A DNA stretch of 64,000 nt, from positions 38,010 through 102,009 of the forward strand of contig MWYV01000033.1 in assembly GCA_002050435.1 (NCBI GenBank), given 5' to 3'. Source of the stretch: Chitinophagales bacterium 33-2 (GTDB lineage: Bacteria > Bacteroidota > Bacteroidia > Chitinophagales > Chitinophagaceae). A program made the position numbers and the translations under genes. Each line of letters starts with the position of its first letter. Positions within the stretch are counted from its first letter, which is position 1. Shown here one piece after another: positions 52,701-61,840 of the stretch. Under the pieces are notes generated by a model, which was not told the DNA's origin, searched no databases, and saw nothing but the letters and a program-made list of their open reading frames with translations.

Positions 52701-52860
52701 GGGGGAAAGGTAAGGGAAATTTGGATTTGAGGGTGGGTTAGAGGTTAGAGTGGAGCGGTTAGGATTTTGGAGTTTGAAGCGTGAGGGATTTCAACAACAG
52801 TTCAACAATTGTTCAACTCTTTCCATCGGGTTATTGCTAAAGACCTGCTATTTTCGCCCG
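52701..52860. other. Short divergent gap with TTCAACAA repeats
   Basis: The gap between the minus-strand glycosyltransferase and the plus-strand membrane protein has TTCAACAACAGTTCAACAATTGTTCAACTC at about 52788-52818. An extended frame (from 52750) reads into the membrane-protein gene through this repeat and is not used as its start. Confidence 0.55.
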
Positions 52861-54228
52861 GTGGAACAGTATCTGACCATATGGGACCTGGTTTTAACGC
52901 CGATATACCTCATCATCCTGGGCTATATGGCGAAGAGTTATCGCGATAAACATTATCCCGTTGGACATGCATTGAGGAAATATTATCTACCCGGCCTGTG
53001 GGTGAAGTTTGCAGGAGTGATCTTTATCGCTTTAATTTATCAATTTTATTATGGCGGAGGTGACACATTTAATTATTACAAATATGCAAATATTGTAAAC
53101 TCATCTTTTTGGGATTCATTTCCTACATGGTTGAACCTGATTATGAGGGTACCTGTTGATAACGACTACAACCTATATCCTTATGCCTCTCAAATAGAGT
53201 TTTATCAAGACCCAGCCTCTTATGCTATTGTATCCATAAGTGCCTTGCTTGGTTTAATTACTTTTAATACATATATACCCACAGGGTTGCTGTTTGCCTA
53301 TATTTCCTTTTCCGGCATCTGGGCGATGTACAAAACCTTTTACAACAGCTATCCACACCTCGCAAAGCACCTCGCCATCGCATTCCTTTTTGTACCAAGT
53401 GTTTTTGTATGGGGTTCCAGTATTTTTAAAGATACAGTCTGTATGTTTGGATTGGGATGGATGACCTATACCACTTTCAGAATATTTAATTATCGGGATT
53501 TCAGTTTAAAAATTTTACTTCTACTGGGTTTAAGTTTTTATCTCATTGCAATAATTAAAATCTATATCCTTTTAGCCTTTTTACCAAGTCTAGCGCTTTG
53601 GTTGCTCCTGACCTATTCACATAAAATAAGGAGTACAGCAGGCAGATTTCTGGTAAAAATTATGGCCATCGGTATAGTAATTCTTGGATTTGCTTTTTTC
53701 TCAGCCCAATTTTCTAAAGATTTAAACAGGTATTCTGTAGACAGGCTTGCACAAACTTTGGAAACAACGAGGGACTGGATCGTCTATGCTTCAGGAGATG
53801 AAGGATCGGCTTATGATATAGGAGAATTTGAGCCCACTATCACAGGTATCATTTCGAAATTCCCAGAAGGAGTAACAGTGACCCTCTTCAGACCTTTTCT
53901 CTGGGAAGTAAGAAAACCCATACAATTACTTTCTGCCCTGGAGGGACTTGCATTTATAATTTTGACTATTATGGTATTTGCAAGAGTTGGACTTTTTAAA
54001 ACGTTCAGGGATATTTTCAAAAATCCAAACCTGACTTTTTTCTTTACCTTTTCAATGATATTTGCTTTCGCTGTGGGAGTATCAACGGGCAACTTTGGCG
54101 CTCTTTCACGGTACAAGATTCCTTGCATTCCATTTTTTGCTGCTTTGCTAATTGTTATCTATTATCAAACAAAATTAAAAAAGACACCACTTTATAAGAA
54201 ATCAGTTAATCGGGGAGAGCTGGTTTAA
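52861..54228 (+). CDS. Polytopic membrane protein, polysaccharide polymerase-like
   Basis: The chosen GTG at 52861 gives a 455-residue protein (MEQYLTIWDLVLTPIYLIILGYMAKSYRD start) with about ten membrane helices. The upstream extension to 52750 is repeat-derived. A large periplasmic loop (SVDRLAQTLETTRDWIVYASGDEGSAYDIGEFEPTITGIISKFPEGVTVTLFRPF) sits between later helices. Layout and location fit an O-antigen or capsule polymerase or ligase (Wzy/EpsG style), but no specific motif proves it. Its last 27 bases overlap the end of the convergent glycosyltransferase gene. Confidence 0.65.
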   Translation: MEQYLTIWDLVLTPIYLIILGYMAKSYRDKHYPVGHALRKYYLPGLWVKFAGVIFIALIYQFYYGGGDTFNYYKYANIVNSSFWDSFPTWLNLIMRVPVDNDYNLYPYASQIEFYQDPASYAIVSISALLGLITFNTYIPTGLLFAYISFSGIWAMYKTFYNSYPHLAKHLAIAFLFVPSVFVWGSSIFKDTVCMFGLGWMTYTTFRIFNYRDFSLKILLLLGLSFYLIAIIKIYILLAFLPSLALWLLLTYSHKIRSTAGRFLVKIMAIGIVILGFAFFSAQFSKDLNRYSVDRLAQTLETTRDWIVYASGDEGSAYDIGEFEPTITGIISKFPEGVTVTLFRPFLWEVRKPIQLLSALEGLAFIILTIMVFARVGLFKTFRDIFKNPNLTFFFTFSMIFAFAVGVSTGNFGALSRYKIPCIPFFAALLIVIYYQTKLKKTPLYKKSVNRGELV

Positions 54229-55320
54229 AATTTTAATATACCGGTGCTTGTTTGCATTGATAGAATATTTTGCTTCAACAACCACAGCTCCATTTTTGCC
54301 TATCCTTTCCCGCATTAATGTATCGTTTATCAGTTTTCTCAAAGCATTGATCCATTCTTCATCATTTTTTACAAGGATTCCTGTTTTCCCCTGCTCAATA
54401 ATTTTAAAGTTGTACCCAATGGCAGATGCAACAGTTGGTATTCCAAGGGACATATATTGCAATGCTTTACCGCCGCCCTTTCCATGCACCCACTCCTCAT
54501 CGGGCAATGGATATAAACCAATGTCAAAAGTTTTTATGGTTGGTACTTCAATTTGCTCTGTCCATGCCATTGCATCAACATCAATGCCCTCTATCATAAA
54601 CGAGGCATCTCCCAGGATTCTCAATGTGAAAGGATTTTCTTTATAAAGATTTTTTAAAACATCATCCAGCAAATGCATATAAGGAGATGTGCTCAAGCTT
54701 CCCGTCCATCCCAAAACTATCTTTGGTTCTTTTACTTCATAATCATCTTTCGGAGTATATCTTATTGTATCAATTGAGACCGGGATGTTCGAGACATTGC
54801 TATTCAATTTCCTTGCAAATTCTTCAATAGCTAAAGTGCTGGTAATCACATGATCAGCCTTCCTGAATAAATAAACTGGTTTATTTCTACCCTTTAAACT
54901 TGAAATAATAGGATTCGCTTTGCTTTTTTGTTTTGAATAAATGAGATCATCAATATCATAGATCATCTGCTTTGAAAGGATCCTTGTTATTCTTTCAAAG
55001 AAGGGTGGGCCGAATGGAGTTACCCACAGAAACACATATACTATATCATAATTTCTTATTCGAAAAAGATCAAAAAACCTTCGTGAATAACCGTATAGGG
55101 TCCAGAAAGCTTTAGTCAAAAGCTTTCCTTTATTATACACCATTTTTTGAAAGGGTATTGTCATAAAAGATGACACAACCACTTCATAACCTGCTTCTTC
55201 AAAATAAGGCAAATATTGTTCGTAGCGCAGTCGTTGACCTGGCACAAAATCAACAGGATGCGGACATAGCACTAGAATTTTTTTCTTTCGCTCTTTACTA
55301 CTTTTTCTTTCCAACCGCAT
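54202..55320 (-). CDS. Glycosyltransferase family 4-type protein
   Basis: This 372-aa GT-B protein has the N-terminal LCPHPVDFVPGQRLRYEQYLPYFEEAGYEVVVSSFM and the C-terminal donor-binding motif VPTIKTFDIGLYPLPDEEWVHGKGGGKALQYMSLGIPTVASAIGYNFKIIEQGKTGILV. KGGGKALQYMSLGIP replaces the more common E-x7-E signature; the region still fits GT4. It overlaps the methyltransferase gene by 23 bp at its start. Its stop overlaps the membrane-protein gene on the other strand. Confidence 0.9.
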   Translation of the reverse strand: MRLERKSSKERKKKILVLCPHPVDFVPGQRLRYEQYLPYFEEAGYEVVVSSFMTIPFQKMVYNKGKLLTKAFWTLYGYSRRFFDLFRIRNYDIVYVFLWVTPFGPPFFERITRILSKQMIYDIDDLIYSKQKSKANPIISSLKGRNKPVYLFRKADHVITSTLAIEEFARKLNSNVSNIPVSIDTIRYTPKDDYEVKEPKIVLGWTGSLSTSPYMHLLDDVLKNLYKENPFTLRILGDASFMIEGIDVDAMAWTEQIEVPTIKTFDIGLYPLPDEEWVHGKGGGKALQYMSLGIPTVASAIGYNFKIIEQGKTGILVKNDEEWINALRKLINDTLMRERIGKNGAVVVEAKYSINANKHRYIKILNQLSPIN

Positions 55321-56203
55321 GCCAATAAGGAATGTTATTTGAAAAAATAATGTCTTCTAATCCTGCTTTTTCCATCATTTCACGAATTTCCTTCATTGTA
55401 AATCTTTGCTCTAATGGCGTTCCAAATCTGTCTAATGAGTCATTTCGAATGATATAAAAACTTTTGTTTTCATAGCCATGCAAAGGAATTTTTTTCCTGA
55501 TGCTTTCTTTTATACCAATAGATTTCAATAGCCTGCTTAAGCCAACAAATGGCATGTATAACCCAATAGCCAGGATATCACAAACCAATCTTTTAGGTTT
55601 ACCTGGCAGCTTAGAAACACCTTTTCTTAAAGTTGCAGACGCATTAAAAATAGAACGAAACAAAAATCCTCTGTTATCAAGATTATAATACAGGTAGGTA
55701 AAGAAGTAACCACCTTTCTTTACCTTATCCACACAAGCTTTCATGGCTTTATACGTATCAGGTATATGATGTAAAACACCAATGGAATAGACAAAATCAA
55801 AAGATTCATTTTCAAAAGGGAGATCGTTTGCAGATGCCTTTACCAACATAACGTTTTCTGCTTTGCCCAATAAATTGTCCGATGCAAAAACAGCATGACT
55901 CGGATCCACACCTACTATAAAACCGGCTTTATTGATTAGATATTTTAAAAATCTGCCACTGCCACAACCAACCTCTAAAACAGTAGTAGACTTATTAAGC
56001 ATTTCCTGCGTAACAATATCAAAATATTCATCCCCTAAATTTTGAATTTCTTTTTCCTCAAAACCGTGAAACGCCTGCCACTCATCTCCAAAAGAATCTA
56101 CTGTAACATGGTCTATATTATCATCATTGATACTAAATTCATAAATATTCCTGTTTTTGGTTTTAAACAACTTGCTATAAGGCCTATTGAATTCGATATT
56201 CAT
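55298..56203 (-). CDS. Class I SAM-dependent methyltransferase
   Basis: This 301-aa protein has the SAM-binding motif VLEVGCGSGRFLKYLINKAGFIVGVDPS (motif I, acidic tip VDPS), followed by NDLPFENESFDFVYSIGVLHHIPDTYKAMKACVDKVKKGGYFFTYLYYN. It is a Methyltransf_11-type enzyme with a C-terminal extra region. It could modify a sugar or lipid in the surface polysaccharide. It overlaps the preceding glycosyltransferase in the same direction, which indicates coupling. Confidence 0.92.
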   Translation of the reverse strand: MNIEFNRPYSKLFKTKNRNIYEFSINDDNIDHVTVDSFGDEWQAFHGFEEKEIQNLGDEYFDIVTQEMLNKSTTVLEVGCGSGRFLKYLINKAGFIVGVDPSHAVFASDNLLGKAENVMLVKASANDLPFENESFDFVYSIGVLHHIPDTYKAMKACVDKVKKGGYFFTYLYYNLDNRGFLFRSIFNASATLRKGVSKLPGKPKRLVCDILAIGLYMPFVGLSRLLKSIGIKESIRKKIPLHGYENKSFYIIRNDSLDRFGTPLEQRFTMKEIREMMEKAGLEDIIFSNNIPYWHAVGKKK

Positions 56204-56226
56204 ACAAAATTTAAGGAATTGGTTAT

Positions 56227-57477
56227 TTAAACAACTACGGAAGGTATATGTGTATCTTTTATGCTCATTACCTTATTATAGATAGAGCTATACTCGGCTA
56301 TAGATTTTGTAAGATTGTAATACCCTTCATTACTGCTTCGTATTTCTTCAGGTTTAAGTTTTAAAACAGAAGGTATTTGGGCTATAACTTCTTTAAAATC
56401 CTTTTCAGAAAACCCTTGCAACAATAAACCGCCTTTTGCATTGGTTATAATTTCATTTACATCTCCAACACCTTCGTTACATATTACAGGAACTCCAAGA
56501 GCCAGTAGCTCACCAAGCTTAGTTGGAGAACTTGCCATTTTGGAATAACATTTTTTTATAAACACCAGACTTATATCAGAAGCCTTGATCTTTTCCGCAA
56601 CCTCAGCTCTTTTTCGTGCGTAAAAAATCGAAAAATCAGAAGTATCCAACCCTTTTTCTTTGGCTGCCGCCAAAATTACTTCAGGCTTATCAGGTGTTAT
56701 AAATAAAAACTTTGCATTTGCATACACCTTCTTCAGTTCTTTAAAGAAAAGAAGCATCTCATCAAACAAATACCATGTGCCCAATGACCCTAAATAACCA
56801 ACAACAAAATCCGATGAACTGTAATCAAGTTTCTTTTTGGCAACAAGCTTATCGTATTGATCATTCAAAGAAAATACAGAAAAATCTACACTACATGGAA
56901 TCACTGAAATACCCTGTTTGTTATAAGAACTCCATTTTTGAATTTCCCCTTTTGCAACATTAGTTAAACTAACAATGTGATCCGCATTCTTTATATATTC
57001 CGCTTCTTTCTTTTTATAAGTTTTAAAAGCTATTTGATAAAAAGGGTTTTTCATATTCCATAGACCTCCGTCAACTCTTTCATCAACCCAAAATCCACGC
57101 ATGTCAAACAGCAGTTTAACTCCATACCGCTTTTTCAGGTATAAACCTATATCCATAGGTATGTAACTCCTGCAATGTATCATGTCAAACTGCTCCCGCT
57201 GAAATAAATCACTTGCCTTTCTCTTCATCTCATATAAATCCATATACTTTGCAAGTATGGGAGGTGAAGTTCTAAAAAAAGTATACTCCCAGGCAATTCC
57301 AGATTCTTCGCAGATTTTTTTTATTATGGAATTATTTTGCTCAAACCGGGCTTTTTTTTCACAGCTTAGTATTGTGAACTTGAAATTCGATGACAAACCA
57401 CTTATGTATGGTAAAATCTGAGACTGACCCAAGGGATCAGTCAAACCATCATAGGATATGAATAGGACTTTTTTCAT
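56227..57477 (-). CDS. Glycosyltransferase
   Basis: This 416-aa GT-B protein of the GT4-like type begins KKVLFISYDGLTDPLGQSQILPYISGLSSNFKFTILSCEKK, which opens with the DxxGxxxS loop for donor binding. MRGFWVDERVDGGLWNMK (region with conserved Trp/Arg) and the C-terminal KIKASDISLVFIKKCYSKMASSPTKLGELLALGVPVICNEGVGDVNEII follow. It lies between the methyltransferase and the asparagine-synthase-like gene on the same strand. Substrates unknown. Confidence 0.9.
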   Translation of the reverse strand: MKKVLFISYDGLTDPLGQSQILPYISGLSSNFKFTILSCEKKARFEQNNSIIKKICEESGIAWEYTFFRTSPPILAKYMDLYEMKRKASDLFQREQFDMIHCRSYIPMDIGLYLKKRYGVKLLFDMRGFWVDERVDGGLWNMKNPFYQIAFKTYKKKEAEYIKNADHIVSLTNVAKGEIQKWSSYNKQGISVIPCSVDFSVFSLNDQYDKLVAKKKLDYSSSDFVVGYLGSLGTWYLFDEMLLFFKELKKVYANAKFLFITPDKPEVILAAAKEKGLDTSDFSIFYARKRAEVAEKIKASDISLVFIKKCYSKMASSPTKLGELLALGVPVICNEGVGDVNEIITNAKGGLLLQGFSEKDFKEVIAQIPSVLKLKPEEIRSSNEGYYNLTKSIAEYSSIYNKVMSIKDTHIPSVVV

Positions 57478-57505
57478 TCTCTCAAAAACTTAATTCAGTT
57501 CAAAA

Positions 57506-59416
57506 TTATATTTCTTTTATCCATTTCCTATACCACATTTGAAACATCAATAAATACCAGACCTTTAAATGCTTTTCAGTTCTTCCAGAGAAAAATTCTT
57601 TAAGAAGTTTCTGTATTTCTTTTTGATCAAATAACTGGTGCTGATCAAGACTTTCCTTATTTAAGTAGTCCAGCACAAGATCTTTAAGTTCGTGCTGAAG
57701 CCAGGTCTCCACAGGAATTCCAAAACCCATCTTAGGGCGCTCCATTATTTCTTTAGGAATATATTTATGAACGATTTCTTTAAGGATATATTTCTTAACC
57801 CCTTTGTGATATTTAAGATCAGAAGGTAATTGTGCCGCCCATTCAATAATATGCTGGTCCAAAAAAGGCTCGCGTCCTTCAAGACTTACCGACATGGTAG
57901 CCCTGTCAACTTTCTGAAGAATATCATCAACCATATAGGTTTGATAATCCACGGCCATCATAAAAGAAAGAGGGTCATAAAATTCAAGTTGTAGTTCCCT
58001 GCCTGAATGAGCTGTTTCCAATTCCTTTACCGGTTCACTAAATAAATTATTGATTTCCTTTTTGGAAAACACCTGGCTTAGGTTTTTTAAAAGTTCTTCG
58101 GGAGAAGGATCATTCAATAAATTTTTAAACTTGTCGTACCTGCTGTGAAAATTCTGTTTGTTCTTAAAATATGGAATAGATTCTGAAGAAATATTTTCCA
58201 TAGCCGATGCTGCCAGTTTTCTTATCGGCGCGGGAATGGCCTGGATCTTATTTCCATACCGGCTGATATAATCATAACGGTTATAGCCTGCAAAGATCTC
58301 GTCACCAGCATCTGCGGAAAGGGCTACAGTAACTTCTTTTCTTGCCAGCCTGCTAACCAGGATGGTAGGAATGGCACTGCTGTCGGCAAAAGGTTCATCG
58401 AAATAATAAGGAAGCTCGGGAATGATCTCCAGTGCTTCTTTCGGTGTACAATAATATTCCGTATGATCGGTACCTAAATGAGCGGCGATCTGCTTTGCAA
58501 AAGGAGCTTCATCAAGTTTATTATCAGTCGTTCCAATGGTGAATGTTTTGATTTTCTCTGTGCTGTTTTTTTGCAACAATGAAGTAACACAGGAACTATC
58601 ATAGCCACCGCTTAAAAAAACACCCACAGGTACATCTGCCACCATACGCAACTGAAATGATTCTTCAAGGATTTTTTCAGTTTCAACAATTGCTTCTTCC
58701 TTTTCTATTGCCAGCTTTGGCTTATTATAGTAATCATAAACGTTCCAGTACTTTTCCTGAACCAGTTTCTTTTTTTGAAGATCAAGGCGGAGCAGGCAAC
58801 CAGGTGGTATTTTAAATGTGCTCCTGTATATGCAATGAGGATGAGAAACATAACCATACTGGAGGAAAGAAGCAACTGCGTCGGGATTGACCTGTTTGTC
58901 AAAAGCCGGATGAGCCAGCAGGGACTTTAGTTCGGAGCTGAAAAGGAAGATGCCTTCTTTCCAGTAATAATAAAAGGGCTTTACGCCCGCGCGATCCCTG
59001 ATGCATACCAGTTCTTCATTATTATCATCGTAAATAGCAATGGCGAACATACCGCGCCATTTATCTATACTTTTCTCCCCCCATTCTTCCCAGGAATGCA
59101 GAATTACTTCGGAATCAGAATGGGTTTGAAAGCTGTGGCCCTTTGCGATTAGTTCATTTCTGATCTCATTATAATTATAGATCTCGCCATTAAAGATCAT
59201 GTGCAGCCCGTTATAATGCATGGGCTGGTTAGCTGAAGTACTGAGGTCAATGATCGACAGGCGGCGATGACCGAGTCCAATTTGCGCATGAGGATGATCG
59301 GCAAGGTATACACCCTGTCCGTCGGGACCTCTGTGAGGAACCGCGCAGGACATCCTGGCCAGTATATCCTCGCTACTTTGTTTTCTGAAATCAATAAATC
59401 CTGCTATACCGCACAT
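57506..59416 (-). CDS. asnB: Asparagine synthase (glutamine-hydrolysing), AsnB-type
   Basis: This 636-aa protein has the N-terminal glutamine amidotransferase domain with Cys2 (MCGIAGFIDF), HRGPDGQGVY, NGEIYNYNEIR and the C-terminal synthetase PP-loop VFLSGGYDSSCVTSLL. ALSADAGDEIFAGYNRYDYI and RATMSVSLEGREPFLDQ are standard. In polysaccharide loci AsnB-type proteins often amidate sugar acids instead of aspartate, so a role in making an amide-bearing sugar is possible. It is minus-strand, 28 bp upstream of the GT gene. Confidence 0.92.
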   Translation of the reverse strand: MCGIAGFIDFRKQSSEDILARMSCAVPHRGPDGQGVYLADHPHAQIGLGHRRLSIIDLSTSANQPMHYNGLHMIFNGEIYNYNEIRNELIAKGHSFQTHSDSEVILHSWEEWGEKSIDKWRGMFAIAIYDDNNEELVCIRDRAGVKPFYYYWKEGIFLFSSELKSLLAHPAFDKQVNPDAVASFLQYGYVSHPHCIYRSTFKIPPGCLLRLDLQKKKLVQEKYWNVYDYYNKPKLAIEKEEAIVETEKILEESFQLRMVADVPVGVFLSGGYDSSCVTSLLQKNSTEKIKTFTIGTTDNKLDEAPFAKQIAAHLGTDHTEYYCTPKEALEIIPELPYYFDEPFADSSAIPTILVSRLARKEVTVALSADAGDEIFAGYNRYDYISRYGNKIQAIPAPIRKLAASAMENISSESIPYFKNKQNFHSRYDKFKNLLNDPSPEELLKNLSQVFSKKEINNLFSEPVKELETAHSGRELQLEFYDPLSFMMAVDYQTYMVDDILQKVDRATMSVSLEGREPFLDQHIIEWAAQLPSDLKYHKGVKKYILKEIVHKYIPKEIMERPKMGFGIPVETWLQHELKDLVLDYLNKESLDQHQLFDQKEIQKLLKEFFSGRTEKHLKVWYLLMFQMWYRKWIKEI

Positions 59417-59973
59417 AGGTTAGAATAATGGGCAAAGATGCTTTTAAATTTTTTGTTTTGAAGAGGAATCCCCTGAGTTATGAAAATGCGCGGGGCTTTA
59501 AAATTCTGAAGATGGAAATCCTGGGGCGATGTATTATTCCAGGTGACTAGCTGACAGCTGTTTGCTATTAGCCATTAGCTGCTGGCCGGGGAAAGATTTC
59601 TGAATTGGCTTAACCATACTGAAATTGATTTCTGCAGAATTATAAAACTAATCCCATGGTTAAATGCCTCTTCCACCTTTTTTCTTGAAAAAAAGGTGGA
59701 GCCCCCCTGCGCTGCGCTTCGGAGGCAGGCAAAAATTCAAGCGCAATCAATGCGGAGCAGTATCGGTTACAAGTTATCTTCGGGTGATTGCGCAAGAGAA
59801 CCCTCCGTATGATAAGTCCAAAACCCTGCTTCCTGATAGTTTAAAAGTCTGGATGCGCTGTATTGCTCCATCTTAGGTAAGATCATTCTTTAAGTTACAA
59901 ACAGAATCAATAAGGCGAAATAGCCACCCTAATATTATAGAGAAAATCTCTGACAGTTTCCAAAGCTTCCGGG
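59417..59973. repeat. Gene-free region with copy D of the interspersed element
   Basis: The gap of 557 bp between asnB and the amidotransferase holds a diverged copy of the interspersed core at about 59655-59935, starting CTTCCACCTTTTTTCTTGAAAAAAAGGTGG. It has the same orientation as copies A and C. An upstream CTGGCCGGGGAAAG (59582-59595) matches the leader in copy A. A 70-aa ORF inside is not credible. Confidence 0.85.
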
Positions 59974-61080
59974 TTAACTGAAATACTTCTTGTAAAGCTT
60001 GTAGATAAAATTCAATCTCTTTTCGTCGTTGGGATAATGGTAATAATATTTCCCTGGCAGTTCCACGATCCTGTCCAGTTCATGTCTGTCGATGGACAGT
60101 TTCTTGGCTATATATTTTTTTTCTTTTTCGATTTCCTCATTTACATAAGGTGGTGTTTGCAGTTCTTGTATGGCCTCTTCCCTATTCATTTCACCAGCGC
60201 AGATCAAACTGGAAAATGTAGCTTTACGATAATCAAGATTAAACTTGACTGGAAGCAGATAGGTCTGCACAAATTTTGTAAATCTTGATTCGTGGTGTTT
60301 GCCTCCGTAATCTTTCCAGCCAAACTCATTTATCAGTAAAGTTTTTGCGGCCGACTTATCGTACCGCATATAATTCAGCAGGTAAATGATCTTCACCTGC
60401 TTTACCAGTTTATAATACATTTCAGCCATCCAGCCAAAGTAAGGGAAACTGCGAATGCTCTTTGAACCAAAGGTCTTATGAATATGATTGAAGTAACGTG
60501 TGTCTCTTGCATTATAATGCCACATCCTTGGTAATATACCTTCCGTTGCAAGGTTGCCGCCACTGATAATATACCTGATGCCATGACGGGCCGCCACTTT
60601 ATGAAGCGCACCCAGTATGGCCATATCCGTAGGCGTTTCGGCTTCCACAACAGAAGCTTTTAAAAAGGCCAGTTGAATGTCTTTAAATTCTTCCCAGTCG
60701 AGCACGAAGCTTTCGTAATCAAATTCCAGTTTACTTGCAATGCTCCTGATGTTCATTGTGGCCAAATCGGAATTCCAGCCATTATCCAGGTGTACAAGCA
60801 AGGTACGAATGCCCAACTTTTTGAGCAGGTAGGCAACATAGCAACTGTCTACTCCTCCACTGATTCCCAGCACTGCATCGTACTTCAGGTTCTTTCCCTT
60901 TTTTTTGATCCTGCGAATAATACCTTCAAGATGCTCTTCTCCATATCGCTTCTGGTTTTTCACCTCCTCACGTTTTTGAAAAAGTTCGGTACAGTGATTA
61001 CAAATACCATCCCTTTCGAACCTGATCTCAGGATCCGTGGTATCCATCACACAACGCGTACATTGACGGTAATTATTCAT
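59974..61080 (-). CDS. N-acetyl sugar amidotransferase (WbpG/PseA-like)
   Basis: This 368-aa enzyme has a four-Cys zinc knuckle (Cys7, Cys10, Cys27, Cys30: CTRCVMD...GICNHC) and a PP-loop (VLGISGGVDSCYVAYLL) in the N-type ATP pyrophosphatase fold. Members convert an N-acetyl group of a surface sugar to an acetamidino group, using ATP and ammonia. The immediately adjacent HisF- and HisH-like genes supply that ammonia. The gene overlaps the HisF-like gene by 8 bp. It is probably part of acetamidino-sugar synthesis for the surface polysaccharide. Confidence 0.92.
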   Translation of the reverse strand: MNNYRQCTRCVMDTTDPEIRFERDGICNHCTELFQKREEVKNQKRYGEEHLEGIIRRIKKKGKNLKYDAVLGISGGVDSCYVAYLLKKLGIRTLLVHLDNGWNSDLATMNIRSIASKLEFDYESFVLDWEEFKDIQLAFLKASVVEAETPTDMAILGALHKVAARHGIRYIISGGNLATEGILPRMWHYNARDTRYFNHIHKTFGSKSIRSFPYFGWMAEMYYKLVKQVKIIYLLNYMRYDKSAAKTLLINEFGWKDYGGKHHESRFTKFVQTYLLPVKFNLDYRKATFSSLICAGEMNREEAIQELQTPPYVNEEIEKEKKYIAKKLSIDRHELDRIVELPGKYYYHYPNDEKRLNFIYKLYKKYFS

Positions 61081-61840
61081 TTTCTTTAAAAAAATCGCTA
61101 TCCTTTGTTTGAGGATAATTGATCAGCACACCCTTTTGATTATTATAATATACAAACAAACTTCCTGCCGCCACTCCGGTTGCACCGGCGTTCCAGTAAG
61201 CTTTTTTAAGATCTGAAAGTGCACCCGCGCCTCCAAGTGCCACTGTTGGTATCTGCACAGCCGATGCAATCTTTTTGATCAGCTCCAGATCGTACCCCTT
61301 CATCATACCATCATGAGCAATCGATTGCACCACAATTTCTCCTGCTCCATTCTTTTCCATCAGCGTTGCAAAGTCCAGCGGTGCAAAGCCCGTTGACTGC
61401 GTTCCGTTTTTTATATACACCTGCTCCTTTCCAAAAAAGGATCTTTTTACATCCATACAAACTGTAATGGTTGAAGATCCGAATGCATCTGAAGCCTTCC
61501 TGATAAAAGAAGGGTTTAAGGCAGCATGACTTCCAACCACGATTTTCTCTGCACCTGCAGTCACCAGTTCCCTTATTTGCGCAAGGCTGGTTATGCCTCC
61601 TCCAACGCTGAAAGGCATACTGGCTTCTTCACCTATATCCCGCACCAGTTCCGGAGCAATTATCCTTCCATTCCTGGTTGCTGAAACATCAAGGAACATC
61701 AGTTCATCTGCCTTAAGTTCATTGAAGATCCTCACTGCGTTAAGCGGGTCACCAATATACCTGAAATTTTTAAATGAAGCTGACTTTACCAGTTGTCCTT
61801 CATTCAGCAATAACACTGGGATGATCCTTGGCCGGAACAT
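61073..61840 (-). CDS. HisF-like cyclase subunit of the amidino-sugar pathway
   Basis: This 255-aa TIM-barrel protein resembles imidazole glycerol phosphate synthase HisF (RIIPVLLLNEGQLVKS, FLDVSATRNGRI, GGGITSLAQIRELVTAGAEKIVVGS, CMDVKRS, GGAGALSDLKKAY). However, the residue equivalent to the catalytic Asp11 of true HisF is Leu11 (RIIACLDVKDG in T. maritima), while the second Asp (in MDVKR) is kept. It is therefore unlikely to make imidazole glycerol phosphate and more likely channels ammonia to the sugar amidotransferase. It overlaps HisH-like by one base and the amidotransferase by 8 bp. Confidence 0.9.
   Translation of the reverse strand: MFRPRIIPVLLLNEGQLVKSASFKNFRYIGDPLNAVRIFNELKADELMFLDVSATRNGRIIAPELVRDIGEEASMPFSVGGGITSLAQIRELVTAGAEKIVVGSHAALNPSFIRKASDAFGSSTITVCMDVKRSFFGKEQVYIKNGTQSTGFAPLDFATLMEKNGAGEIVVQSIAHDGMMKGYDLELIKKIASAVQIPTVALGGAGALSDLKKAYWNAGATGVAAGSLFVYYNNQKGVLINYPQTKDSDFFKENE

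Noticed and set aside
52750..52860. Upstream extension of the polymerase-like membrane protein
   Set aside because: The extra 37 residues are encoded by TTCAACAA repeats; GTG at 52861 precedes the first membrane helix.
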